9,478 bases of DNA from Sandaracinaceae bacterium (GTDB lineage Bacteria; Myxococcota_A; Polyangia; Polyangiales; Sandaracinaceae): positions 1 through 9,478 of the forward strand of contig JACKEC010000079.1 in NCBI GenBank assembly GCA_020633195.1, in the 5' to 3' direction. How positions within the stretch are numbered: position 1 is the stretch's first letter; each line of letters begins with the position of its first letter. Below are positions 1 through 7,080 of the stretch, piece after piece. Below the pieces are notes generated by a model. It searched no databases. It worked only from the letters and a program-made list of their open reading frames with translations, and was not told the DNA's origin. The position numbers and the translations under genes were made by a program.

Positions 1-796
1 CGACGAGGGCGGCGTCACGCTCGGCCCGGTCCTCGCTCGTCTGCCCGAAGGTGCGCTCGAGGTAGGGGCGCACGTGCTCGCTCGTGAGCTTGAGCGGCAG
101 CTCGCCGTCGGCGAGGGCCTCGAAGAGCAGGTCGCGGACGATGTCGCGGAGGCGACGCACGCTCTTCAGGCAGGTCTCCTGCACGACCTGAGCGATGTCG
201 CCCTTGGCCTGGCGCGAGAAGCCCATGCAGCCCTGGAGGTCGTAGTCCTGCGCCATCGCCTCGAAGAAGTGGTCGATGAGCTCCCAGACGTCCTCCTCGC
301 GCTCGTGGAGCGGCTTCAGGCGGATGGACGTGGCCGGGCGGGGCTCGGCGCTGTCGGGGCTCGGGTCGCGGTGGCTCACCGCGAGGATGAGCGCGTCGTC
401 GCCGCGGTCGCGGATGATGCGCGTCGCGACCGAGCGCGCGTCGCCCTCGAGGGCGCCGAAGCGGTCGAGGACGAGGGTGCCGCCCTGCGCCTCGCGGATG
501 GCGCCGGCGAGGGCGTCGTCGAGGTCGGCTCGGGAGCTCGCGCTCGCGCAGTCGAAGGCCGCGAGCGGCCCCGTGCGGCCGAGGATGTCGCAGGCGATGG
601 CGTGCGCGGCCTCGACGACCTTGTGCTTGCCCGTGCCCGAGTCTCCGATCACCTCGACGGCGTCTTTGGCCGCGCGGAGGACGATCTTCGCCTTGAGGTC
701 CTTGACCAGACGCTCCCGCAGCCTCTGGCCGACGATCCCCACGCTGTCGAGCGCCCGGACGAGCCGGTCACCGATGTCGTGCGCAGCTTGCAGCAT
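1..796 (-). CDS. Divergent sigma-54-activator-type AAA+ ATPase (partial, C-terminus off the left edge)
   Basis: The minus strand from the ATG at 794-796 reads open to the window edge, giving 265 residues without a stop. Seen: a Walker A motif, GDSGTGKH, at residues 51-58; a Walker B-like GGTLVLDR at 105-112; a sensor I-like AVSHRD at 139-144; and PLHEREEDVWELIDHFF at 162-178, which matches the PLRERxEDI..L..HF signature of the sigma-54 interaction family. Odd points: the Walker B acid pair is Asp-Arg (D111-R112) instead of Asp-Glu, and the segment between Walker A and B is too short to hold the GAFTGA loop that contacts sigma-54. The protein starts about 50 residues before Walker A, so there is no room for a large N-terminal receiver or FHA domain. 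The start has a good RBS (GGGGAGG about 4 nt before ATG). Family knowledge: such proteins remodel sigma-54 holoenzyme. Inference: this one may be a degenerate or regulatory paralogue rather than an active opener. The CDS call is secure; the function is uncertain. Confidence 0.82.
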   Translation of the reverse strand, partial: MLQAAHDIGDRLVRALDSVGIVGQRLRERLVKDLKAKIVLRAAKDAVEVIGDSGTGKHKVVEAAHAIACDILGRTGPLAAFDCASASSRADLDDALAGAIREAQGGTLVLDRFGALEGDARSVATRIIRDRGDDALILAVSHRDPSPDSAEPRPATSIRLKPLHEREEDVWELIDHFFEAMAQDYDLQGCMGFSRQAKGDIAQVVQETCLKSVRRLRDIVRDLLFEALADGELPLKLTSEHVRPYLERTFGQTSEDRAERDAALV

Positions 797-846
797 GAAC
801 CCTCCCCTCGGCGGATGGCGAACTTTGCCCGAGGTTTACTGTGGAT

Positions 847-862
847 AGCAACTCCCGGGCCC
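847..862 (-). promoter_or_regulatory. Putative sigma-54 (-24/-12) promoter for the AAA+ ATPase gene
   Basis: On the minus strand the sequence reads GGGCCCG-GGAG-TTGCT. Compared with the sigma-54 consensus TGGCACG-N4-TTGCT this is 10 of 12 defined positions, with the invariant GG and GC exactly 10 nt apart. The predicted start of transcription is near 836, leaving a leader of about 40 nt that contains the RBS. In such GC-rich DNA a GG-N10-GC pair alone would mean little, but the intact TTGCT and the location strengthen it. Confidence 0.45.
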
Positions 863-944
863 TACAAGTTCGTTGCGCCGAACCCGGGGTTTCGATCGTT
901 AATCACCGCCTCGGGGGCGGGCCCGCGCGCGGAGGCCCGACTTG

Positions 945-1490
945 TCACCGGCGCCGGGCCACGACCTCCAGCACGGCGGCGTGCAGCGCGTCGATCGGTC
1001 CGTCGTTGCGAACCACCTCGTCCGCGAGGTCGAACGTGGCCGCGAGGCGCTGCGTCGTCGGGTCGACGCTGTGCGTCTCCTTGTCCTCGAGCGCCGCGAA
1101 CTGCTCGAACGTCGTCGGGTCGCCCTGCCGCGCCCGCGCGCGCAGCCGCTCGAAGCGCACCGCGCGGTCGGCGTCGACGCCGAGCAGGAAGAAGCCCGGC
1201 ACCTCGCGCAGCGCCGCCACCTCCGCCGGGTTCCGGATGGAGTCGACGATGTGGTCCCCTCCGTCCTGGAGGCGCGCCTGGATCCGCCGCGCGAGCACGT
1301 CGGGGCCGCCGTCCCGGCGGAGCTCGTTGCCGACGGCCGTGAGCGCCTCGCGGCTCTCGGCGATCCCGCGCGCCGCGAGCTCCTCGCGGAGCACGTCGGA
1401 CAGGGAGTGGTAGCGGAAGCCCCGCGCCGTGAGCACCTCGGCGACGGTGCCCTTCCCGGCGGCGAACTTGCCGGTGAGGCCGATGATCAT
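945..1490 (-). CDS. P-loop nucleotide-kinase-like protein (AAA/dNMP-kinase type)
   Basis: A complete 181-residue protein with a P-loop at residues 7-15, GKFAAGKGT, in the adenylate-kinase style where Lys is followed by Gly-Thr. Other visible signatures are YHSLSDVLREEL (27-38), DSIRNPAEV (83-91), an Arg-rich lid-like stretch RFERLRARARQGDP (112-125) and LADEVVRNDG (155-164). The last pattern is shared with dephospho-CoA kinase and related P-loop kinases. It is not a standard CoaE: the usual GGIGSGKS P-loop and the DADxI motif are missing. From family knowledge, close relatives occur alone or fused ahead of dCMP deaminase domains, and are presumed to phosphorylate a nucleotide or similar small molecule; the substrate here is unknown. 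It begins 34 bp after the methyltransferase stop on the same strand, so the two are probably co-transcribed. The RBS is weak (GGGGTG about 6 nt before ATG). Cytoplasmic; no signal or membrane segment. Confidence 0.85.
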   Translation of the reverse strand: MIIGLTGKFAAGKGTVAEVLTARGFRYHSLSDVLREELAARGIAESREALTAVGNELRRDGGPDVLARRIQARLQDGGDHIVDSIRNPAEVAALREVPGFFLLGVDADRAVRFERLRARARQGDPTTFEQFAALEDKETHSVDPTTQRLAATFDLADEVVRNDGPIDALHAAVLEVVARRR

Positions 1491-1524
1491 GGGTTCACCC
1501 CGCGGTTCCTGCGTCGGCGGGGCG

Positions 1525-4359
1525 TCAGCGCGCCGCCGCGGTCACGAGATACCACAGCGTGACGAGCGGCGTCTCGGGCGGGATCGCCGCGCGCATCGCG
1601 AGGACGAGCTCGCCGGCGCGCGGCTTGTCGGCCTCGGTGACCATCCCCTCGATCACCGCCGGCATCGCGAGCCAGTCGAGGTACTCGGCCGCCGGCCAGG
1701 GCCTCCGGAACGGGGTCACCTGGACGTCGTCGAAGCCCGCCGCCGCGAGCGTCTCGCGGAGCGCGGTCGTGCTCTTGAGCGCCGGATCCCCGCCGAAGTG
1801 GGCGTCCCCCGCGCCTGGAGGCGCGATGCCCGTGGCCGCCCGAGCGGCCTCGAGCGCGGCCGCGACCGCGCGGGCCTCGGCCGTCGCGAGGTGATCGGCG
1901 TCGCCCACGTACTCCGCGGGGATCGAGAACGCGAGCCGCCCGCCGGGCCGGAGCGCCCGCCGGAGCGCCTCGAGCTCGCCGCGCACGCTCCGCGAGAGCC
2001 AGAGCGACGAGCTCGCGACGATCGCGTCGAACGCGCCCTCGCGGGAGGCCGCCGCCGCGAGGGCCCGCCCCGCGCCGACGATGAAGTGGGCCCGCCCGTC
2101 CGGGACCAGCTCGCGGGCGCGCGCCGCCATCCGCGGCGCCGGGTCGACGCCGACGAGGCGCCCCTCCGCGCCGAGCCGGTCGAGCACCGCCTGCGACGTG
2201 ACGCCCGTGCCGACGCCGAGCTCGCCGACGCGCGCGTCGGCCGCGGGCGCGAGCGCGCCGACGAGGGCGCGCGAGACGTCGTGGTAGAGGGTCGAGCGCC
2301 CGCAGAACGCCTCGTAGGCGGCCGCCATGCGCTCGTCCTGCCAGGCGCCGACGGGCTCGTCGACGGCGAGCTCCTCCTCGGCCGCGCGCAGCATGAGCTC
2401 GAAGGGATCGTCCGTCTCCTCGGCCATCTCGAAGAACGGCTTCTCGAAGACGAGCACGATCTCCCGCGCGAGGGCGTCCTCGAGCAGCTCGCGGCCCATC
2501 TCCCGCATCGCGAGGAGCGCGTCGAGGCGCTTCGGGGCCTTGAGCTTCGTGAGCAACCCCGAGAGCCGCGGCGAGACCGGCGCGAACACCGGTCGCTCGC
2601 GCCCCGGGCCCGTCAACACGTAGTTGATGCCGGTCCCCGGCTTCGGGTCGAAGGCCTCGACCTCCCCGCGGGGCGCGGCGAGCAACGCCTCGAGCGAGGC
2701 GGCGTCGAAGGGGAGCGGCAAGCGCGTCAGGTACGGGTTCCGCTCGACGACGAAGCGCTCGAACGTCGCCGGATCCGTCGGGAGCTTCGTCCGCGCGAGG
2801 CGGTAGCGCCAGCGCCGGTCGCCGTTCGCTCCGACGCCGTCGAAGCGCGACCAGAGCGACTGCGCGTACTGGAGCCAGCCGACGTACGCCTCGCCGAGGT
2901 AGGTCAGCTCCTCGGCCGCCGCCGCCGACTCGGCGCCGACCCGCAGCGCGAGCAGCGGGTCGTTCCCGCGTGGGCGGGAGATCGCGTGGCGCACGGCGGG
3001 CCGCATGCTCTCGAACGCGGTCCCGACGACCGGGCCTATCGCCCAGGCGCGCGCGATGACGGCCTCCCCGCGGATGGCCGTCGCGATGAGCGGCTCGCGG
3101 TCGACGTCGTCGGTCGGGCGATAGCCGAGCGCGAGGATCTGATCGGCGCGGATCGGCGCCGGGGCGCTGCGGAAGGCGGCGACCACGGCGTCGAGCGCGG
3201 CGGCGACGACGTCGTCGGCCACGTCGTCCGCGGCGTGGTGGGCGCCGCCTGCCCCGCGGAGACGGCCGAGGCCATCGGCGATGACGGTGAGCGGCGCGTC
3301 GAACCCGTCGCTCGGGCGCCCGACGAGCTCGGCGGCGTGGCAGATCCGCTGCCCGAGGTCCTGCAGGACGCGCACGGCGCGGCGCGCGCGCACGTCCGGC
3401 GACGGCGCGGCCGGGGTGAGCACCGCGCGGAGCGCGACCGCGGCGCGGCGCTCGAACGCCTCGGGATCGGTCGCGTAGTCGACGCCCGGCGCGCAGCAGC
3501 GCTCGAGCCAGCGCCGGAAGCCGTCGCCCCGCACGCGCCCGGCGTGGACGCGGGCGTACTCGCACGCCTCGCCGAAGCCGAGGTAGCGGTCCTCCGGCTC
3601 GATGAGCGTCCCCTCGTACATCGCCTGCCGGTAGCAGAAGGTCTCGTAGTTGAGGGTCTCGAGGCCGTTGTCGCCGATGCGCTCGGTGAGCGGCAGGGCG
3701 AGGCGCTCGCGGCGGACGGCGGGATCGTGGGCGTCGACCTCGAGCTGCGCGTAGATCGCGGCGTCGTCGCCGCGGAGCTCCGTGAGGTCGACGCTCTCGC
3801 CGAAGGGGTGCATGCGCCCGAGCTCGGCGAGCCAATACCAATGGAGGGCGGCGATGGCCTCGCTCAGCCGCGAGGTGTGCATGAGCGCCCACTCGTCGAA
3901 GCCCGGCCACCACGCGAAGCCGACGAGGGCGTGCACGAGCCCGTGGCTCCACCACTTGGGCGCCAGGTTCGACTGGAAGTCGGCGACGGGGCAGTCCTGC
4001 GCGAACGGCCAGAGCGCGGGCGCGATGACGCGCTCCGGGCCGCGGCGGACGGTCGTGAAGTCGATCGACAGCTCGGGGTGGCGCCAGCCCGGGGCGTAGG
4101 GGAGGAAGTCGCGCTCGAGGCGATCGAAGCTGAAGAAGCCCGCCTCCCGCGCGGCGACGCCGGCCTGGTACATGAACGGGGTCGTCATGAGCCCGTCGAT
4201 GTCGAAGCCGTGGTGGCGGAGGAGGAGCTCCTCGGCGGCGGCGGTGCGGGCGTCCTCGGCGGCGAGCGCGAGGTCGCGCAGGGCCGCGCCGGTGAGGGTC
4301 CCGCCGAGGTCCGGGAGGAGGATGTCCGCGGCCGTGGGCAAGGGGATCGAGGGCGCCAT
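1525..4359 (-). CDS. Large fusion: unrecognised N-terminal region plus C-terminal SAM-dependent methyltransferase
   Basis: A 944-residue protein. The C-terminal third (about 690-944) is a class I SAM-dependent methyltransferase: motif I GELGVGTGV (712-720), the acidic post-I strand LVGVDP (735-740), FDAIVASSSLWLS (777-789) as the motif IV region, and LRPGGRLAFSIP (803-814), the usual motif before strand 6. The roughly 690 residues before it are not a family I recognise. They hold a conserved-looking patch APKWWSHGLVHALVGFAWWP (133-152) with His139 and His143 in an HxxxH arrangement, then ALHWYWLAELGRMHPF (171-186), a Trp/Tyr/Phe-rich helical region, and a later segment PGTGINYVLTGPG (574-586) followed by VFAPVSPRLSGLL (591-603). 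HxxxH plus further His residues could bind a metal; that is inference. Uncertain whether it modifies a peptide, a metabolite or a protein. It is the first gene of a probable two-gene unit with the kinase-like gene, and is divergent from the 294-aa gene. Its RBS is weak (GGCGAGA). Confidence 0.88.
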   Translation of the reverse strand: MAPSIPLPTAADILLPDLGGTLTGAALRDLALAAEDARTAAAEELLLRHHGFDIDGLMTTPFMYQAGVAAREAGFFSFDRLERDFLPYAPGWRHPELSIDFTTVRRGPERVIAPALWPFAQDCPVADFQSNLAPKWWSHGLVHALVGFAWWPGFDEWALMHTSRLSEAIAALHWYWLAELGRMHPFGESVDLTELRGDDAAIYAQLEVDAHDPAVRRERLALPLTERIGDNGLETLNYETFCYRQAMYEGTLIEPEDRYLGFGEACEYARVHAGRVRGDGFRRWLERCCAPGVDYATDPEAFERRAAVALRAVLTPAAPSPDVRARRAVRVLQDLGQRICHAAELVGRPSDGFDAPLTVIADGLGRLRGAGGAHHAADDVADDVVAAALDAVVAAFRSAPAPIRADQILALGYRPTDDVDREPLIATAIRGEAVIARAWAIGPVVGTAFESMRPAVRHAISRPRGNDPLLALRVGAESAAAAEELTYLGEAYVGWLQYAQSLWSRFDGVGANGDRRWRYRLARTKLPTDPATFERFVVERNPYLTRLPLPFDAASLEALLAAPRGEVEAFDPKPGTGINYVLTGPGRERPVFAPVSPRLSGLLTKLKAPKRLDALLAMREMGRELLEDALAREIVLVFEKPFFEMAEETDDPFELMLRAAEEELAVDEPVGAWQDERMAAAYEAFCGRSTLYHDVSRALVGALAPAADARVGELGVGTGVTSQAVLDRLGAEGRLVGVDPAPRMAARARELVPDGRAHFIVGAGRALAAAASREGAFDAIVASSSLWLSRSVRGELEALRRALRPGGRLAFSIPAEYVGDADHLATAEARAVAAALEAARAATGIAPPGAGDAHFGGDPALKSTTALRETLAAAGFDDVQVTPFRRPWPAAEYLDWLAMPAVIEGMVTEADKPRAGELVLAMRAAIPPETPLVTLWYLVTAAAR

Positions 4360-4381
4360 GAACGTCTCGCCGGGTGGAGGC

Positions 4382-4409
4382 TTGATTCGCGTCGAGGCGA
4401 GATGATACT
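4382..4409 (+). promoter_or_regulatory. Candidate sigma-70-type promoter for the 294-aa gene
   Basis: TTGATT (4382-4387) and GATACT (4404-4409) are separated by 16 bp and each match 4 of 6 consensus positions. They lie in the only AT-richer patch of the divergent intergenic region, about 105 bp before the ATG at 4515. The same patch read on the minus strand gives TATCAT (4402-4407), a 5/6 match to a -10 box 43 bp before the methyltransferase start, but without a convincing -35. The promoters may therefore be back-to-back and overlapping. Confidence 0.3.
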
Positions 4410-4443
4410 TTCGATTCGCCGTGGGGGGTAGGTGCGTCGAGGC
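4389..4443. repeat. Direct repeat of GCGTCGAGGC in the divergent intergenic region
   Basis: The 10-mer GCGTCGAGGC occurs at 4389-4398 (within the candidate promoter spacer) and again at 4434-4443, with start points 45 bp apart. Two identical sites flanking a putative start region could be paired operator half-sites; they could also be chance in GC-rich DNA. Confidence 0.35.
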
Positions 4444-4476
4444 TCGCGGGCCCGGCGCCGGTCACCAGCGACCTGA

Positions 4477-4493
4477 GAACGTCCCGGACGTTC
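4477..4493. promoter_or_regulatory. Perfect 17-bp palindrome, putative operator or leader hairpin
   Basis: GAACGTCCCGGACGTTC is a perfect inverted repeat with 8-bp arms around a single central C. It lies between the candidate promoter and the RBS of the 294-aa gene (GGAG at 4504-4507, ATG at 4515). The odd-length, near-uninterrupted symmetry suits a dimeric repressor better than an RNA hairpin, because the RNA form would lose central pairs to make a loop. Confidence 0.5.
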
Positions 4494-4514
4494 GTTCGAT
4501 CGTGGAGAGAGCGC

Positions 4515-5399
4515 ATGCCTGGCTTCACCCTACCGCTTCCGGTCCTCGCGGACGCGTGGTTCCCGACCAAGAAGAAGCAGATCCCGCACAACTTCAAGCC
4601 CCCCATGGGCAAGACGGCGCAGGATCACTACGCGATGATGTACGGGCACGGCGCCGGGAAGGTGAAGCTCTTCAGCGGCATGCCGTCCGCGCCCTCGCCG
4701 TACTACTGGAACGCGTCGCCGAACAAGGCCCACAAGGACTCGGCGAAGGACGTCTCGGAGTCGACGAAGAAGTTCGTCCACGACGCGCTCGACAAGTTCA
4801 AGCAGTGCGTCGACATGTGGAAGCTCCAGGCGGAGATCAAGGTCAACATCATGTCGGTCTCCGGCATCGGCCCGCCGGGCTCGCTGAAGGGGCCGGAGCT
4901 GAAGAGCCTCGCGCCGTTCTCGAGCTGGGAGGGCACGCTCAAGGAGAAGAACGAGAAGGCCTACGCGAAGGCGGTGGTCGAGGGCACCTCCAAGCAGTGG
5001 AAGGCCTGGCAGGACAAGGTGATGATCCCGGGCCTGCCGTTCTGGCCGGCGTTCGCGGCGTTCCCGCTCGCGACGGCGCCGCCGATGCCGAACATCCCGA
5101 TGCCGCTCATCACCTGCCCGTCGGCGATGATGGCGGAGATGACGATGCCGAAGCTGCGCGACGCCATGGCCGACGCGCTCGACGGCGGCGTGAAGGACAA
5201 GGACGAGGACAAGAAGCACCTCGCGATCTTCGAGACCATCGCGTTCCCGATCTCGCTGAACTTCCTGCTGTGGCTCGTGATGCAGCAGGTCATGAACCTG
5301 CTCGGGAAGGGGCCGATCCCGACGTACGCGCCGCCGTACGTGCCGGTCGGCCCGGTCGTGGCGGGCAGCGAGGCGATGGGCAAGGCGCTGATGGCCTAG
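4515..5399 (+). CDS. Hypothetical protein, Lys-rich N-terminus, Pro/Met-rich middle, one hydrophobic segment
   Basis: A 294-residue protein starting at an ATG with GGAG 7 nt upstream. I do not recognise the family. Visible in order: a Lys/Gly-rich start (KKKQIPHNFKPPMGK, 19-33) and an aromatic stretch around 38-66; a helical, charged region (about 75-110); KAWQDKVMIPGLPFWPAF (163-180); a Pro/Met-rich segment at about 187-212 with seven methionines; a charged turn DGGVKDKDEDKK (223-234); a hydrophobic helix at about 237-263 that could be a membrane segment; and a Pro/Gly tail PPYVPVGPVVAGS (273-285). There is no signal peptide. Lys (AAG) is unusually common next to the Arg-rich neighbours. The short Pro/Gly tail recalls proteins encoded near contractile injection systems, but that is only a resemblance and no other such gene is in the window. 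It stands alone, with its own upstream regulatory region and a downstream terminator-like hairpin. Confidence 0.8.
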   Translation: MPGFTLPLPVLADAWFPTKKKQIPHNFKPPMGKTAQDHYAMMYGHGAGKVKLFSGMPSAPSPYYWNASPNKAHKDSAKDVSESTKKFVHDALDKFKQCVDMWKLQAEIKVNIMSVSGIGPPGSLKGPELKSLAPFSSWEGTLKEKNEKAYAKAVVEGTSKQWKAWQDKVMIPGLPFWPAFAAFPLATAPPMPNIPMPLITCPSAMMAEMTMPKLRDAMADALDGGVKDKDEDKKHLAIFETIAFPISLNFLLWLVMQQVMNLLGKGPIPTYAPPYVPVGPVVAGSEAMGKALMA

Positions 5400-5413
5400 C
5401 AGGCTAGCAGGCT
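5396..5413. repeat. Tandem 8-bp repeat at the stop codon
   Basis: CTAGCAGG is repeated twice head to tail (5396-5403, 5404-5411) and followed by CT. The first copy contains the TAG stop of the 294-aa gene; the second TAG is out of frame. It is probably a small slippage duplication with no clear role. Confidence 0.5.
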
Positions 5414-5443
5414 CGGGTGCCGCCGAGCGGCGAAGACCACGAT

Positions 5444-5469
5444 GAGAGCGCCCTCCGCGGGGCGCTCTC
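5444..5469 (+). terminator. Strong stem-loop, probable transcription terminator
   Basis: GAGAGCGCCC (5444-5453) pairs perfectly with GGGCGCTCTC (5460-5469) across a 6-nt loop. It sits 45 bp after the stop of the 294-aa gene and is followed by CGCCATTTCT, a poor T-tract. This suits a terminator in a GC-rich genome, though without the classic U-run the mechanism may be partly Rho-dependent. Confidence 0.6.
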
Positions 5470-5539
5470 GCCATTTCTGGGGCGGCTTTCACGCGCTCGG
5501 TAACGGGCATTGCGACCGGACGCGGGCCTTTCGCGGGGA

Positions 5540-5555
5540 GGCGTGTTAGCACGCC
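5540..5555. repeat. Short inverted repeat in the helicase leader
   Basis: GGCGTG-TTAG-CACGCC forms a 6-bp stem with a 4-nt loop, ending about 20 nt before the helicase RBS (GGAG at 5576-5579). The gap 5470-5583 shows no convincing -35/-10 pair. The element could be an operator at the promoter or a small leader hairpin. Confidence 0.35.
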
Positions 5556-5583
5556 GCGCCTCAGCGAACCCGAACGGAGCCTC

Positions 5584-7080
5584 ATGTCCGCCTCCCTGTC
5601 CCTCCCCGAGCCCGACGCCACCACCGCCGACACCACGACGGCCCCCGACGCGGGCGGCTTCGCCGCGCTCGGGCTCGCCCCGGCGCTCGTCGACGCGGTC
5701 ACCGCCAAGGGCTACACCGCGCCGACCGAGATCCAGGCGCAGGCGATCCCGCCGCTCCTCGCGGGGCGCGACCTCATCGGGCAGGCGCAGACCGGCACCG
5801 GGAAGACCGCCGCCTTCACCCTGCCCCTCCTCGAGGCGCTCGATCTGCGGCGCCGCGAGGTGCAGGCGATCGTGCTCGCGCCGACGCGCGAGCTCGCGCT
5901 CCAGGTGAGCGACTCCCTCGCCGGCTACGGCGCGGAGCTCGGCGCGCTCGAGGCGGTGACGATCTACGGCGGCGCGGCCATCGGGAAGCAGCTCGCCCGC
6001 CTCCGCCAGGGCGTGCACGTGGTCGTCGGGACGCCGGGGCGGATCCTCGACTGCATGCGCCGCGGGGCGCTCTCGCTCGACGCCGTCCGCGTCGCCGTCG
6101 TGGACGAGGCCGACGAGATGCTCCGGATGGGCTTCATCGACGACGTCGAGGAGATCCTCGCGGCGACGCCGAGCTCCCGCCAGACGGCCCTCTTCTCCGC
6201 GACGATGGCGCCCGAGATCGAGCGCGTCGCGCGCCAGTACCTGCGCGAGCCCGTGAAGGTGAACGTGCGGCAGGCCACGCGCACGGTCGCCAACATCGAG
6301 CAGCACGTGCTCTGCGTGAGCGAGGGGCGGAAGCTCGAGGCGCTGATGCGGCTCATCGAGGCCGCCGACCACCAGGCGATGCTCGTCTTCGTGCGGACGC
6401 GCGCGACCTGCGCCGAGCTCGCCGAGGCGCTCGAGGAGAACGGGCACGCGACGGCCGCCCTGCACGGCGACATGAGCCAGTCCCAGCGCGAGGACGTGCT
6501 GCGGCGGCTGCGCGCCGGGCGCGTCGACCTGCTGATCGCGACGGACGTCGCGGCGCGCGGGCTCGACGTCGACGACATCACCCACGTCGTGAACTTCGAT
6601 CCGCCCATGGATCCGGACACCTACGTGCACCGGATCGGGCGCACCGGGCGCGCGGGGCGCGACGGGGCGTCGCTCCTGATGCTCACGCCGCGGCAGCGTC
6701 GGATCCGGACCGCCATCGAGCGGCACACGCGCCAGCCGATGACCGAGATCCGCGTGCCGTCGAACGCCGACCTCGCCTGGGCGCGGAAGGAGCGCTTCAA
6801 GGCGGCCGCGCTGCGCGCGATCGAGGAGGGCGGTCTCGAGGTCTACGAGAGCGTCGTGGCCGAGCTCATCGCCGACGGGGCCGCCGCCGAGCAGGTCGCC
6901 GCCGCGCTCGCCGCGATGGCCTGCCGCCACCGGCCGCTCCTGCCGACCGGCGAGGTCGCGCGGACGCGGCAGACGCCGGAGCCGACCGCCCCGCCGGAGC
7001 GCGGGCCGCGGTCGCCGCCGAGCCTGCGCCTGCCGAGCCTGCGCTGGCCCCTGCGGCCGCGGCCCTGGCCCGGAGCCTGA
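5584..7080 (+). CDS. DEAD-box ATP-dependent RNA helicase (reading frame ends early, C-terminal domain out of frame)
   Basis: A 498-residue reading frame with the complete helicase core: Q motif YTAPTEIQ (44-51), motif I AQTGTGKT (68-75), PTREL (100-104), TPGR (150-153), the DEAD box VVDEADEML (172-180), SAT (205-207), HGDMSQ (294-299), TDVAARGLD (320-328) and HRIGRTGR (349-356). It unwinds or remodels RNA duplexes using ATP, as in ribosome assembly or mRNA turnover, in the cytoplasm; the layout is most like the DeaD/CsdA group. The core ends naturally around PLLPTGEV (451-458). After that the frame becomes an unlikely Pro/Arg/Trp tail (about 470-498), while the DbpA-like RNA-binding domain expected at the C-terminus is encoded downstream in another frame (7094-7516). 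The linker between has several repeats. The ATG has GGAG 4 nt upstream, slightly close. No partner gene is linked. Confidence 0.92.
   Translation: MSASLSLPEPDATTADTTTAPDAGGFAALGLAPALVDAVTAKGYTAPTEIQAQAIPPLLAGRDLIGQAQTGTGKTAAFTLPLLEALDLRRREVQAIVLAPTRELALQVSDSLAGYGAELGALEAVTIYGGAAIGKQLARLRQGVHVVVGTPGRILDCMRRGALSLDAVRVAVVDEADEMLRMGFIDDVEEILAATPSSRQTALFSATMAPEIERVARQYLREPVKVNVRQATRTVANIEQHVLCVSEGRKLEALMRLIEAADHQAMLVFVRTRATCAELAEALEENGHATAALHGDMSQSQREDVLRRLRAGRVDLLIATDVAARGLDVDDITHVVNFDPPMDPDTYVHRIGRTGRAGRDGASLLMLTPRQRRIRTAIERHTRQPMTEIRVPSNADLAWARKERFKAAALRAIEEGGLEVYESVVAELIADGAAAEQVAAALAAMACRHRPLLPTGEVARTRQTPEPTAPPERGPRSPPSLRLPSLRWPLRPRPWPGA

Noticed and set aside
840..848. TGTGGATAG, one mismatch from a DnaA box
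   Set aside because: A single imperfect copy, with no cluster of boxes, no AT-rich unwinding region and no dnaA or dnaN nearby; it is not evidence for an origin.
917..926. Palindrome GCGGGCCCGC after the kinase-like gene, considered as a terminator
   Set aside because: The stem is short, has no loop or T-run, and such GC palindromes are common by chance at this base composition.
74..1342. Long plus-strand open frames over the left ATPase and kinase genes
   Set aside because: They run through two real minus-strand genes and their intergenic region without any recognisable domain or RBS; they are shadows of GC-rich codons.
1429..4431. A 1000-codon open frame on the plus strand opposite the methyltransferase, and a 1041-codon frame on the minus strand in another phase
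   Set aside because: Both are Arg/Ala/Glu/Pro-rich low-complexity translations typical of shadow frames in very GC-rich DNA. The 944-aa minus-strand frame has recognisable enzyme motifs and normal composition.
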